From Thozetella sp. PMI_491 (Eukaryota > Ascomycota > Sordariomycetes > Chaetosphaeriales > Chaetosphaeriaceae): a DNA stretch of 64,000 bases. The stretch covers positions 1,383,905 to 1,447,904 of the forward strand of contig MU270016.1 in the NCBI GenBank assembly GCA_021432635.1, read 5' to 3'. Below, piece after piece: positions 30,123-41,729 of this stretch; position 1 is the first letter of the stretch; each line of letters opens with the position of its first letter. Made by a program: the position numbers and the translations under genes. The notes under the pieces were generated by a model. That model did not search any database, was not told where the DNA came from, and saw nothing but the letters and a program-made list of their open reading frames with translations.

Positions 30123-32894
30123 GACAAGCCAAGTGGAGAGGAGAAGACGCCAGTGGAGTATTCGAGATACACTGCCGTAGGTGAGGTTCCTGTTGCTCAC
30201 GCCATTTGAGATCAATAACGAAAACTCACGGCTTAAGCATATTCCCGGCACAGCTACTGAGTGTGGATATTTCCAGGAATATATGTCGAGTGGGCCCCGG
30301 CTTCCCAGACAGCGTGCGAGGCAGCCCTACGCCTCCTCCTCGACCGAGCCGTGGTTTCACTCTTGAGGCCGCGTATAATCCGAAGACCGAACGGTTAGGC
30401 AGTCATCGCAACTACAAATCAGGGATGCTAGATCGGGTTGGGGTAACCCCTGCTTGCTGTGTCCAGGTATGGTCGGTACCTTGTGCCTCTCGGCCAGTTT
30501 AAGAAGAGGCTATGCGGGTCGCTGAAACAGATACAGTCTCGCACCCAAGCTTGCTTGTGCACATTGGGAAATTGCCGTAGTCCCAGATTTCGGGAGTCCC
30601 ATCTCGCCCGAAACCGGGCTGCTGGCGGCTTAGTAGTATGCATACCTCTATAAGTGAATCTGAATGTACACATACCCAGTAACCTAGGGAACACCTCCGA
30701 AGGCACTTTCCGATGCGTTCAGCTAGAGTTGAAGAGATGATGCATTTGAGCGTCCAATTGACAATCTCAGGTAGCCAAGTTTTTACATGCGTCATGCGCC
30801 TCCTGCACCGAATTGGTGCTGCAAATGCCAGGGGCCGCTGCGTGCGATGGTCGGCGCGAAATTTCCTGATTTGTACGGATTGGAAACGGAGGATTTGAAT
30901 GCTGTCCAGGGGCCACAACGCGTCGCAGGCGTCACAAGTTCAACCCCTTCCCGAGGACCCATGCCCAAACCCTTTCTCGAGCCCAATGCGGTAGAGAAGG
31001 CTGGAAGCTGCCCAAAACCTCTAGTAACTATTGCTCAGATTAGGTGTGCATTTAGCAGCTAAGGAAAATAATAAGACAGCGATTCCTCCCTCAACGCAGG
31101 GAGCATACACTAGGTCCTACCGATCTCTACGCGCAAGAAACATGCGGGCGCCGGATCTAATGTCTAAGGTGGGCGTATAGATACTTCCGAGACACCCCCA
31201 TCTTCTACGGGCATTTCTCGGGCCAACTCGATCACTGTATAAGAAGCTTCTTGGCTGCATGTTTGAGCCCTAATGGCTGCCTAATGTCGACCGTGCATTT
31301 GCTCCCCGATATCTAGCAAAGTTACGGATACAGGTCTACTAATGCTCGGGAAGTCCCTGCTGCTAACATTTGACCATTCTAGATTCAAATTTCGGCTCAT
31401 TTATACACTAGACAGTTCGACAGTTCAGACCAAGGTCAGGCTATTGCTTATCTAGAGACAAGACCTGGTGGTGCGGTTTGTAGCTAGACATATTCGAGGA
31501 AGCACAGCACCATTCATGCTGGGTAACCCTCCAAACGTGACTAAGTCGAAATGCCCCGGACCCAAGTTTCGCAGCGACGCAACCAGAGGTCACCAGGTCG
31601 GTGATACAGGCGCGAGCTCAGCTATAGGCAAGGCAGATTGGATGTTGGGATTACCAAGTGCAACGGCAAGAACCAAGAACCCTAAACAATGCTACAATAA
31701 AAAAATTGCTGGATGCGTCAATCGCCGACAAGGCGTTGGCAGCACTAAGGGTGCAGAAGACTATTGCGTGGTTTTAGGCTGTGTGCATGGGAATGCAAAG
31801 CCATCTTTGTTCTCGGGTCCCGGGCTAGCCTTTTCCCGTGACCGAGCATATACTAAAACGGCGCATGTGGCCCTCGTACTAATCAACCCTTGATTGGTGA
31901 TCATTGCTGCTTTTCGGTTGTCTCGGCCACCGACTGTCTCTTACATGTGAGAATGATGGGGGAGGGCGGCATATTAATTCTGTTTAGTGAGCATCGGTCA
32001 ATCAGGTCATAGACACCACTAGAAAATCCCACTGTGTGCTGCGCTACTATTTTCGACAACTGGCTGCAGGGGAGAGTATATTGTGAAGCTCTCTCTTTGA
32101 CCTCGTAGCTCCCACCAAGCCGTCGAGTAGATGCGCGTCAACATCCAGACTTCCTATCACTTTTTATCTACACGGAGCTCTCGTAGACGATGCCGAAATG
32201 ACCTAGGACTTTGCGGTAAGGTTGAAGGTGAAGACGCAAGGAATATAACTGGGAAGTTTCACAGATGTTGCGATCGACATATACTTTTCTAGCAGCCCAA
32301 CCAAGCCTTCCTTGGATACGTGATCGGTCAATACATATATTCAACTCTCTACGGGGTGTTGAAGTAATCTGGTGGATGCGAAGATATATTCCATCACATT
32401 CACCGCAATGTGTCACTGCAAATGGCTTACTTTAGCCCCGCCTTCCAAAAGTAGGCCGTGTCGTGATGGAGAAGATGCTTCGTGATCATCGGCCCGATCA
32501 GGATTATCGGGTTTGCTTGTTTGGGGGGCTTGCCGCGCTTTTAAGCCGATTGTGAACCGTATACGTAAGTTAGGGGATAGGCGGTTAGGCGGGTAAAAAT
32601 CCATTCGCTCGAGGCTTTTGCTCTCGCACTGTGGGTGGGTTTTCGTATGAACTGCCAACTACAGCCAAGTGTTCAAGCTCACGATAAATGGAGTAAACCG
32701 GGTTCCCATACGCCTGCCAAGAACTGTGCCACGCATGGAAATAGCGCTATACCATTCGTGAAATCTGACCTAAGCTCCCTCGCGCAGCTCCACCCGTCAT
32801 CGCGCACCGAAATAGTACTTAGCCACGGTCCTCAGCCCCTCCGAGATACCCCCAATCCCATCAGTTCCACTCCTCACTCTTAGCTGCAATCATC
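30123..32894. other. 2.8-kb intergenic region
   Basis: Promoter side of the cupredoxin gene on the left and of the alpha/beta-hydrolase gene on the right. Frames at 30428-31062 and 31468-31893 overlap on both strands, lack ATG context or domain content and are not called. No repeat or RNA gene was recognised. Confidence 0.4.
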
Positions 32895-33733
32895 ATGGCT
32901 TTCACTATCGTGCTATGCTCAGGCGCCTGGCCCCTGCTTGAGTTCTTTGACCCTCTGATCAAAGCCTTCGAGTTGAAGAATCAGAAGGCGATCTGCAAAA
33001 TTACCCCTTCCTATCCAAATTACAGCCCTGAAGACCCGCCAAAGATCAATCCCGATAGCGAATATCTCCGTAATTCTGTCCTGGAGCCCCTTCTACAGGA
33101 AGGAAAAGACATCGTTCTATTTGCCCATTCGTATGGCGGTATATATGCCCCGGCGTCCGTGGAAGGCATGAGTAAGAAGGAGAGGCAGGCGAAAGGCCTC
33201 GAAGGCGGCATCATTGGTATCATCCTCAATGCCGCCTTTGTTGCTAGTAAAGGCACCAGTGCTATAGCTGCTATGGGTATCGACCCAGAAAACCTTCCCG
33301 AGTGGATAGTCCATGATGTAAGTTGCTCTTGAGAGCAGATATTTAGGAGCCTTCCTAACTTATATCGCAGGAGTCTACTGGCCTTGTGTCTTTTGAGAAA
33401 GAATCCGCAAAGACGAGGTTGTATCATGACCTGCCCCCCGACGAGGCTGAACGATTGGCGAACGCACTTCCTCCGCAGCCTTACGCCTGTTTCGCTACTC
33501 CCACACACTGGGATCCTTACCAAGACCCCAACTTCAAGGGAAAAGTGGGCTATATCTTTACCGAAGCAGACAGGATCTTGCCTTTCGAGGTGCAGCAAAT
33601 TTTCGTTCAAATGGGCAATATTGAGAAAACGCACCTCATGAAAGACTCATCCCACTCTCCTCACCTTGAGCAACCGGACGAGCTGGCAGATGTGGTGCTT
33701 AAGTTGGTGAAGGCAATTACGGAAGAGAAATAA
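32895..33733 (+). CDS. alpha/beta-hydrolase fold protein (AB hydrolase-1 type)
   Basis: Two exons, 32895-33317 and 33371-33733, with a 53-bp intron (GTAAGT, branch CCTAAC, CGCAG), 261 aa. The nucleophile elbow is AHSYGG with Ser79. The acid is probably Asp208 in FTEADRILP, and the base His236 in DSSHSPHLEQP. N-terminal IVLCSGAWP matches the oxyanion region of the small esterase group that includes plant methylesterase-like and many fungal cluster hydrolases. It has no signal peptide, so it is cytosolic. The triad is complete and the length normal, so it should be active on an ester or similar small substrate, not identifiable here. Confidence 0.88.
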
Positions 33734-34785
33734 GCCATGATCTATGCATCATTCCATTAGGACACAGTATTGCTTCAAATACTATCTATTTTTCAAATTG
33801 TCATTTTAATACTTTCCGTATGGCATTAGCTAGAAATCGGGTTGCTTAATATCACTCTGATGGACAGTACTACCTAAATTCAAGTCAGCTGTCGGCAGAA
33901 CATTCCTTGAATGCGTTGCGCTGTATCCAAAGAAGGGACAAGTTGACTTGACAGTACGAGCTACTGACGGAATTCGAAAGCTTCTGCTGACATCCGTAGG
34001 TACATACCTAGACTAGCCGATAACAGGCGCAGTAGAGGTAGAAATTTTATCCAACTTAACAGTATAGTACGATTAGTCATTGTCCTTGGCGCAGCGTAGC
34101 ACACAATGACGATTAATGAATCATTCTGAGCCGAAAGGCCCTCAACCTGACATTCTGGCACTTGTGACGATTTCGGCCACGGAATTTGACAAGCAGAAGA
34201 TAGTAGGTTTGTAAGCAAATTTCTGTACACTCTCGTTCCGGCTTCTGTCTGAAATGCAATTTGAGTAGGAGCCGTGAACGAAAAGTCAGAAACAGGTGGC
34301 TGCTTACCTAGCGGCTTTAGACTGCGACCGACCGTTTTGCAGGAGCTAAAGAAGGAGCACCTCGTGGCACGGGAAAAGGGTTCCTCGGGTGCCGGCCGCA
34401 AGGGCCGGAGTGGACTGCACCTTCCTTTGAGTAACACCAACAGTCGAACACGAGAGTAGTGCGCCTAGTGAATGCACATGGCACCGGCCTGAGACATTTC
34501 GGCGAGAATTACGTCAAACCTACCCACTTTTAGCGATGGTCAACGCGGTAGCGATCAGCAATCCTGGCTAGATCTAGCGTAGCCACTACCCTGAAGCCAA
34601 GGATACGGTACGCCTACTCCCAGAGAGGCTCCGCTGTGGCTATATAAGAGCGGTACACCTCGCTAGCTGCCAGTGGATAGCTCTCCATAACATCTCTACT
34701 TCATATGCTTATAGATCTCGTCCCACGCCGCCACTCTACACTTGTCATTATCCCTCTTCGTTGGCCGCTTTCTTAAAACGACACC
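33734..34785. other. intergenic region between the two alpha/beta hydrolases
   Basis: No supported gene. The right part is the promoter of the HSL-type esterase and includes a TATA box. Confidence 0.4.
34641..34648 (+). promoter_or_regulatory. TATA box of the HSL-type esterase gene
   Basis: TATATAAG about 145 bp upstream of the ATG, followed by a C/T-rich leader. A strong match to the eukaryotic consensus. Confidence 0.5.
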
Positions 34786-35859
34786 ATGGGCAAGATGCCA
34801 TTAACCGTCGAGCAAATCCTAGCTACTGGCGTCATGAACCCGGAGTTCGAAGCTGCTTGGAAAGCTGCCGGTGCCCCCCCTGGAGACCTCCCCAGCGATC
34901 CTGCGGCGTTTCAGAAGGCTGTCTTCGAGACGCTGCCTGCTTTTCGGCAAGACCTTGAGGCCACACGGCCGGCGGGGGTTGTTGAGACAGAGCACAGTAT
35001 TCCTATCGATGACACCTTCTCCTCCCGTGTAGTCATCTGCCGGCCAGCCTCGCCAGATACCAGACCTTCCCCCATTGTGATTCTCATTCATGGAGGTGCC
35101 CACTGTGTTGGGTACCCGGAGATGGAGGTCGTTACCGCACGTCTGCTAGTCCTGGCTTACAATGCAACTTGCATTCTGCCGTCGTACCGCCTTGTGCCCG
35201 AATACACCTATCCTACCAATGTCAAAGACATTCTTGCAGTCGTCAAGTATGTTGCAGAAGAGTCGACGAAAACTAGCAGCGACATGCTCCCCAAAATTGC
35301 CGACCCCAAGGCCGGGTTCATCCTCGGCGGACTCTCAGCAGGTGCGGCCATCAGCAGCCATGTTGCGCAACTGGTCAGAAACGAAAACCTGCGGCCTCCT
35401 CTTACCGGGGCGTTCCTGACCTGTGGAGTTTTCATTAACCCCGAATGCGTTCCCGACCGCTACAAGGAGCAATACCTCTCTATGGAACAAAATAAAGATG
35501 CCCCGACCCTCAACAAGCGGTCTCTACTGAGGATCATGAAAGACTACGACGGGGGCAAGACAGGGCGGCTCAGCAATGCCTACTCCTTCGACCAACACCA
35601 CCCTGAAGGCATTGCAGCTGGGCACAAGAACCTCCCTCCTATTTACTTTCAGGCTGCCGGCCTGGATCCTGCCCGGGACGATACCATTATCTATGAGCGC
35701 GTGCTTCGAGAAGAGGTGGGAATACCCACCAGAATAGATGTGTATAGCGGCTTTCCTCACGGGTTTTGGACGGTTTACAAGGAGCTGGAAGCTACAAAGA
35801 TTTGGAAACAAGATACTGTTGACGGGTTCGGTTGGTTGTTGGGCGTCCACCAAAATTGA
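34786..35859 (+). CDS. HSL-family esterase/lipase (alpha/beta-hydrolase-3)
   Basis: Intronless, 357 aa, starting in ACACCATGG. HSL-family signatures are intact: oxyanion motif HGGAH (102-106), nucleophile in GLSAG (Ser184), acid in GLDPARDD (probably Asp294) and base in GFPHGFW (His325). The cap region of about 80 residues at the start fits the family. It hydrolyses short- to medium-chain esters in related enzymes. No secretion signal is visible, so it is intracellular. It lies 0.2 kb from the 3' end of the GH3 gene; removal of acetyl or acyl groups from imported glycosides is a reasonable but unproven job. Confidence 0.9.
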   Translation: MGKMPLTVEQILATGVMNPEFEAAWKAAGAPPGDLPSDPAAFQKAVFETLPAFRQDLEATRPAGVVETEHSIPIDDTFSSRVVICRPASPDTRPSPIVILIHGGAHCVGYPEMEVVTARLLVLAYNATCILPSYRLVPEYTYPTNVKDILAVVKYVAEESTKTSSDMLPKIADPKAGFILGGLSAGAAISSHVAQLVRNENLRPPLTGAFLTCGVFINPECVPDRYKEQYLSMEQNKDAPTLNKRSLLRIMKDYDGGKTGRLSNAYSFDQHHPEGIAAGHKNLPPIYFQAAGLDPARDDTIIYERVLREEVGIPTRIDVYSGFPHGFWTVYKELEATKIWKQDTVDGFGWLLGVHQN

Positions 35860-36068
35860 TTTGGCGCAAATTGCTTAACGTTATAGGCACAGTTTCTAAC
35901 TAGGTAGGGGGTAGAGGTTCGCAGCGTTTCAATCATTCGCATTACAGACACCGAATCTTTGCAAGTACTAGAAGTATAAGCGATACCTTTGCTCTTTCGT
36001 GTGTCTATCTTGTTATGAGTCTATCACTGCTGTAAAGGCGCCATGAAACAAAAACCCTAGATATACTA

Positions 36069-38807
36069 TCAAGGGTCAAAGGTGGCTTCTTCCGTTACGT
36101 CGAGCGCCAGCCTTGCTCTCACATCTCTGGGGTTCGAGCTGGCGGCGACCAGTACCTCGTACTGTCCAGCAGAAACCTTCCACTTGTTCAGGCCCTCCTC
36201 CCAAAACGCTGCGGCGTCTCGTCTAAATTGCACTGAGGCTATTTTCTTCTCGCCCGGGCTCAGCTCCAGCTTTGCGAAGCCCACTAGTCCTTTTATCGGC
36301 CGCTGCAGAACAGCATCCTGTGGCGGCGCGAGATAGACCTGAACCGTTTCGGCGCCCCGTCTGGAACCGGTGTTTTCTACATGCACATTAATCTCCACCT
36401 TGTCGTCTGGGCCTAGCGAGCCCGATATACTGGCCCCACTGATCGCAAATTCTGTGTAGCTCAGTCCGAAGCCAAAAGGGAATAACACCTCCTTCTCCGA
36501 ATCCCATTTTCGATCAAAGTGACGATAGCCGACGAAGACACCTTCGACATACTCTACTTTACGAGACTCATGCGAGTCGAGGCCAAAATTGCCGTAACAA
36601 GCTGTGTGCTCATACAAGCGCGGCCACGACGACGGTAGCTTGCCAGAAGGGTTGACGTCGCCCAGGAGCACGTCTGCAATCGCATTTCCGGCTTCCTGTC
36701 CGGCGTACCATGCTTGGACAAACCCAGCAACTTCATTGAGCCACGGGAGCTCGACAGGGGTCCCTGTGCAGTTGACCACCACCGTCTTGGGGTTTGCAGC
36801 CGCCACGGCTCGGACAAGTGCGTCCTGGGGCCGCGTTTCATAAGGAGGGAGGACCATCGCGTGCAAATCGTGGCCCTCAGATTCCCACTGTTGCGTATTC
36901 CCGGTGAAGACGATGGCCAAGTCAGCATCCCGGGCAAGGGCCTGAGATTCTCCGATCAGGTCGACTTCCATCTCAGCCTGTGATACAAAGCCAAGATGCG
37001 CGCAGAGCTGCCAATCGAGAATGTATATGTCTGCCACAGACTCGGTCGGCATGAACGTGTCGATGCGGATTTCGTACGCGCGCGAGGCGTCAAAGGTGTG
37101 CCGGAACTGTACCTCGTCCTGGACCCCGGGGATAAATGCCATAGCGTCGGGAATATTGTACGCCTGCTCTGCGATAAGCTCGTCATTGATATAGAGCTTG
37201 CTGTGTCCGGCGCTAGACAAACTCAGATAGTGTGTCCCGCTTGTTTTTGGGTGAAACGTGGTGGTAAGCCGAGCGCTTTTCGCTTGTTCTTTGATGTCAA
37301 ACTGATCGTGCGTTGTAAAGTAGCTGCGAGTGACCTCGTCCATTTTGAACGGCTCCCCTGTGGCTTCTAGGTTTTCCATATATTCGACCAAGTATCCAGG
37401 GTTGCCATTGCGGTTCCTCACTCCGTCTACCAGGTCAGGATAAGCGCGGAATATGTGAGTACCTAGTCGCTATTAGCTATATGCCTCACGAAGATCCTTT
37501 GTGGCCGTCGAAGACCACCCGCCTCGGCTGCTCTAGGCAAGCTTTACCTTTAGAGTACGTAAGGTCTACGGTGTCTCCGAGCCTCTCCGAGAGAGCATCG
37601 AATGGGCTGATCTTGTAATGGCAGTTAAGGGAGGCGCTTCCTCCTCCGTGAGCGGAGGCATGCTTGGCCAGCGGCCCAAGCAATGCAATCTTCTTAACAA
37701 CCGTCGTATCAACTGGAAGCACCCGGTCCCTGTTCTTGAGCAACACCAAGCCGGCGGCTCCTGCCTCTCGGATAAGCGCACGATGCTCGGGCTTATCCAC
37801 AGCTTGCTCAGCCGGGGTGGACTTGCGATCGGTAAATTTGCCGACCTTTTGAAGAAGCTCGAGCGAGTTGAGAACTCGCGCATCGATATCTGCCTCGGAA
37901 ACCAAGCCGTCTTTCAGCGCCTGCTGGACCGCCTCTTTCGTTCGCTGTCTAGGAGGGCCTGGCATTTCTAAGTCGAGTCTGATATGTATCAGTCACTTGC
38001 TCCGATGGAGAGGCTTATGGAGTGACATCTTACCCATTCCTGACACTCTCCACCGTGGAAGCGGCTCCCCAATCGGTCATTGTCATGCCCTTGTAGCCCC
38101 ATTGGGTGCGAAGGATATCGGTCATGAACTTGGGAGTTTGGTCGATATGCAATCCGTTGACCTTGGGATAGCAAGTCATGATGCACCACGGGTCAGCCTC
38201 TTTCACGACAATCTCAAATGATTTCAGGTATATCTCTCTGGTGGGACTGTTTAGCACATATTCTTGCTTTATAGCCGCACGAGGTAATGACTAACCGTAG
38301 TGCGCGTTCCGAGATCACCTGGTCGACAGTAAATCTCCTTGTCTCCTGCTCGTTGGCCAGAAAATGTTTGACTGTAGCCGCTACTCGCTCCGATTGGAGA
38401 CCCTTCGTGTACTCGGACGCCATGAGACCGGTCAACAGGGGGTCCTCTGAGAAGGCCTCGAAATTTCTTCCCCCGACTGGCGACCGGTGACCACACACGG
38501 TTGGGCCGAGTAGGACATAGGAACCCTTCGTCTGGGTTTCCTCGCCGAGGGCCTTGCCAACCCTTCGTGCGAGATCAAGGTCGAAGGTAGAGGCTAGAGA
38601 GACGCAGGCGGGGAAGCAAGCTGCGGTTGTCCCATCTAGGAAATCAGCACCTCGAGCTCCATTAGGACCATCCGTTACTTTCAGAGAAGGAATGCCTAGG
38701 CGCTCAATCTCCACGGTTTCCCACAAGTTTTTTCCAGAAAGAAGCGATATCTTTTCGTCCAGCGTCATCTGGCCGAGCAAGGCGGCGCTGTCCACGGTGG
38801 AAGCCAT
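36069..38807 (-). CDS. intracellular GH3 beta-glucosidase with PA14 domain
   Basis: Four exons: 38296-38807, 38034-38246, 37548-37978 and 36069-37462 (introns 49, 55 and 85 bp), 849 aa in phase. The N-terminal GH3 barrel starts MTLDEKISLLSG and has VTDGPNGARG, KHFLANEQETRRF and the nucleophile in MTMTDWGA (Asp229), then GLDLEMPG across a splice. The second domain has GLVLLKNRDRVLP and GNTQQWESEGHD, the acid/base region. A PA14 insert (about 395-540) lies between them, and the C-terminus is a fibronectin-III-like fold (VHVENTGSRRGAETVQVY). There is no signal peptide, so it should act on imported glucosides. It is divergent from the sugar transporter across 673 bp. Substrate could be cellobiose, another beta-glucoside or a xyloside. 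Confidence 0.93.
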
Positions 38808-39257
38808 GATGTTCTCCAGACACTTGAAAGATGGTCAGAAACCCGAGAGATGCTCGGAGGGTGCGGTCTTAGGACATTTGTCTGGGACATTATATCGACG
38901 TCCCTAGGGAGGTGGGTCTTGCTAAGGGGTAGGGAGGGTCCCACGAGCAATTCGGGGTGTAAGAGTGAGGCGACTCCGAAGGCGAGGTTGTGGGTACGAA
39001 TAAGCCAGCAAGCACGGATTCTACGCTTTTCAATGTCCCCACCTTTTCACCGCCAAATCTCCTTGGTTGATAATATGTGAGCGATATGACTCTCGTGACG
39101 CAGAATAGGCCCGCAAAGCGCGTTACCCAACGCGGATTAGCAGCCGGCATCGCGTGGCTCTTTTGGCGCGCTCCACTATTTCTCCGTCAAAACTCCTGCC
39201 CGCTAGCGCCATTACAAGATTTGCACCTACTTAGGTTTGATGGGGTCCGGAATAGCT

Positions 39258-39295
39258 CTGGGGTCGGCGGGATCCTCCATGGGGTTCTGCTGGGG
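39258..39295. promoter_or_regulatory. two CreA-type CTGGGG sites
   Basis: CTGGGG at 39258-39263 and 39290-39295, both fitting the CreA/Cre1 consensus SYGGRG. They lie 65-102 bp upstream of the transporter TATA box. Paired sites of this kind commonly mediate glucose repression in filamentous fungi. Confidence 0.45.
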
Positions 39296-39359
39296 ACCAC
39301 GACTGACCTCCGATGTGATGGAGGTCGAGACCCGCAGGTCGAGCTGCAAGCCTGCAGGG

Positions 39360-39366
39360 TATATAA
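39360..39366 (+). promoter_or_regulatory. TATA box of the sugar-transporter gene
   Basis: TATATAA 115-121 bp before the ATG at 39481, followed by a C/T-rich leader. Confidence 0.5.
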
Positions 39367-39480
39367 CGACCTTCGATATCCTGCTACTGTAACCTCCGCA
39401 TTCTTGCTTCCCTATCTCGCATATCCGCCTCGATCGTCTTCCAATCTTTCCAGCCCGGCCTACATTTTGATATCTCCATC

Positions 39481-41311
39481 ATGGAGGACGCCAAAGAGCC
39501 TGCCGCCACCGCTGCCCAAGTGGAGGAGGGTACCCACGATACCGGCATCGCCGTGTCCGTCGCAGTCAAGGTTTTCCAGAGCGAGCAGCGCTCCCTCTCA
39601 GTCCACGAGGCCGTGAAGCAGCACTGGAAATCGATTTCATGGTGTAAGGTCTCCCTTGAGCCCACTACACCACGTGGCCAACGGCAACACTGACACGATC
39701 TTATACCTCAGGTTTCTACGTCTTCTTCATCTGCGTCATGTTCGGATACGATGCATTGGCTAGCAGCGTGGTGATATCCATTGAGCAGTTCCGACATGAT
39801 TTCGGCTACCTGTATGAGGGTGCCTATGTGGTCGACGCCAGCTGGCAGCTAGGCTTTCAGGCCGCTTTTCTCTTCGGTACTTGGTGTACGCGCTGTCTAC
39901 ATCAATAAACACTCTAACCCATGTTTCATAGGTATCGTTCTGGGCGGCATCATAACCGGCATTTGCGTTGACCGCTTTGGACGCCCCGCAACGGTTTTCG
40001 GCGCGTATCTCATCAATGTCGGCGGCGTTTTCTTGCAGTACTTCTGCACGACACCTGCCCAATTCTTCGGCGGAAAGCTTCTCACCGGTATACCTCTTGG
40101 GACCTTCTCAACTATCGCGCCCACATATGCTGCCGAGATGGCCCCTCTCGTAGTTCGAGGAGCTATCACAGCGGGTATGAACCTTGCCATCGTTCTAGGG
40201 AACCTTCTTGGATACATAGTGCTACGACAAGCCAGCTTCTACACAGGAAAGGACACATACAGGATCCTCTTTGCAACGCAATGGGGCTTTGTGGGTGTTG
40301 CTCTTGCCATCTTGCCTTTCTTCCCTGAGTAAGTTCCTAATGAACCCAATGCGCGCGCGGCTTGAAGACAATTGCCAACGTCCTGTTGTAGATCTCCGTA
40401 CTGGCTGGTCGCGCATGGAAAGGAGGACAGGGCGCGTCAAACAATTGCCAAACTCCATGGCCCCGACTACGACGTCGATGGCCATCTCGCCGACATCCGA
40501 ACGACCCTTGAACAACAACACAGCGAGAGCCGTTCCCAGGGCACGATGGCCGAGTGCTTCACTCGCGAGAACTGGAGGCGTACAGCCGTCGCCGTCATGA
40601 TGTTCTTCATCCAGAACGCATGTGGCACCGGCTGGGTTATCGGATACATGAGCTACTTCATGCAGCTCGCGGGCATGGCTTCGGCCCAGGCCTTCGACGC
40701 CACCGTGGGAATTTCTGGGCTGATGGTCGTGGGGAACCTGAGTGGGTGGTTCTTTGTCGAGTACTTTGGCCGTCGTGGCACTGCGCTGTACGGAACCTTG
40801 GCCCTGTGCGCCTGCCTCTTTGTGATAGGCATCCTCGCCGTGGTGCCCACGCCCGGCGCCCTAGTCACCCAAGTCGTCTTCATGGGCGTGTGGGCCTTTG
40901 GTAAGCTCTCAAAGCTCCAGCTACAGCAGTGGGCAGAAGTGCTGACATGCTGCAGTGTACCAGGGGACAGTTGGCTCCGTCGCTTGGCCAATTAGCGCGG
41001 AGAACGCCACCTCGCGGCTCCGCAACGCTACACAGTCGCTATGCACCATAATGAACGGCCTGAGTGCTTGCATCTGGGGGTTCTCTCTGCCCTACGCTAT
41101 CAATCCGGACCAGGGGAATCTTCAAGGGAAGATTGCGTTCGTCTTCGCTGCCATTCTCGTCGTTTCGGCTGTTTTCATATTCTTCTTTGTTCCGGAGACC
41201 AAAGGCCGATCGTACAGCGATATCGATGAGCTTTGGAGACGGTGTACCGCACCGCGAAAGTTCGCCCAAACGGTGATCAGCCCTACCGAGGGTCCTAAGG
41301 AGGACGCCTAA
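39481..41311 (+). CDS. MFS sugar transporter (hexose/oligosaccharide:H+ symporter type)
   Basis: Five exons: 39481-39643, 39712-39876, 39932-40328, 40392-40900 and 40956-41311 (introns 55-68 bp), 529 aa, the usual size. Sugar-porter signatures: DRFGRPA after TM2-3, APLVVRGAITAGMNLAIVLG, ESPYWLVAHGKEDRA after TM6, FGRRGT in the second half, and PETKGRSYSDIDELW at the end. The middle part (QLGFQAAFLFGIVLGGIITG) resembles fungal alpha-glucoside/maltose-type permeases more than hexose carriers, so an oligosaccharide substrate is plausible. It sits in the plasma membrane and imports sugar with protons. It faces the GH3 gene and is followed by a regulator on the same strand. Annotations that skip an intron would truncate it. 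Confidence 0.92.
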
Positions 41312-41729
41312 CACGGGTTACGGTGATAGTTATCTAGTCATAGAGAAGACAGGGCACAGGCCCCTTTGATAAAAGAAGAAGAAGGCCTAGTTATTTACAT
41401 CAATCGGTATCCGTGTGTAGAACCTCTATGCTTGTCGACCTGAAGGCTAACGTATTTATACTTCGATGGATCAAGCGGTCTCAAAGCTTGTGGCGTCTTA
41501 CCAGGGGGTAGCAGTTGCCTGTGAGAAGCCTTAAAAGGGATAGCCCTGATGGGCCGCTTGGCCTATGCCAGCTAGCCTTTTCCCCACTAGCCACCCAGCT
41601 ATAAAAATAGCAGGCCCCCAAATCTCGGACACAGCTTGCCGTTTTTATTAGCCGGCATCAATGACAAGGAAGTTGGCATAAGACTTACGATCCAACAGGC
41701 GCTAAAACCCATGCTACCAATAGGCTCTG
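41312..41729. other. spacer between sugar transporter and regulator
   Basis: Holds the transporter 3' end and the regulator promoter with a TATA box at 41600. A short frame starting at 41711 is out of phase with the regulator. No gene. Confidence 0.4.
41600..41609 (+). promoter_or_regulatory. TATA box of the Zn2Cys6 regulator gene
   Basis: TATAAAAATA about 121 bp before the ATG at 41730, a strong consensus match in the right orientation. Confidence 0.5.

Larger units (their letters stand above)
38808..39480. promoter_or_regulatory. shared divergent promoter of GH3 and sugar-transporter genes
   Basis: A 673-bp spacer between head-to-head genes. Visible elements: a TATATAA before the transporter, a CATTATATCG (TATA-like on the minus strand) 81 bp before the GH3 start, two CreA-type CTGGGG sites, and a CGG-N8-CCG inverted pair at 39133-39146 of the type bound by Zn2Cys6 dimers. 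A shared spacer favours coordinate induction and carbon-catabolite repression; both are inferences. Confidence 0.6.

Noticed and set aside
31468-31893. 141-codon plus-strand open frame
   Set aside because: Low-information composition, no splice partners, no recognisable pattern; likely chance in a GC-balanced intergenic region.
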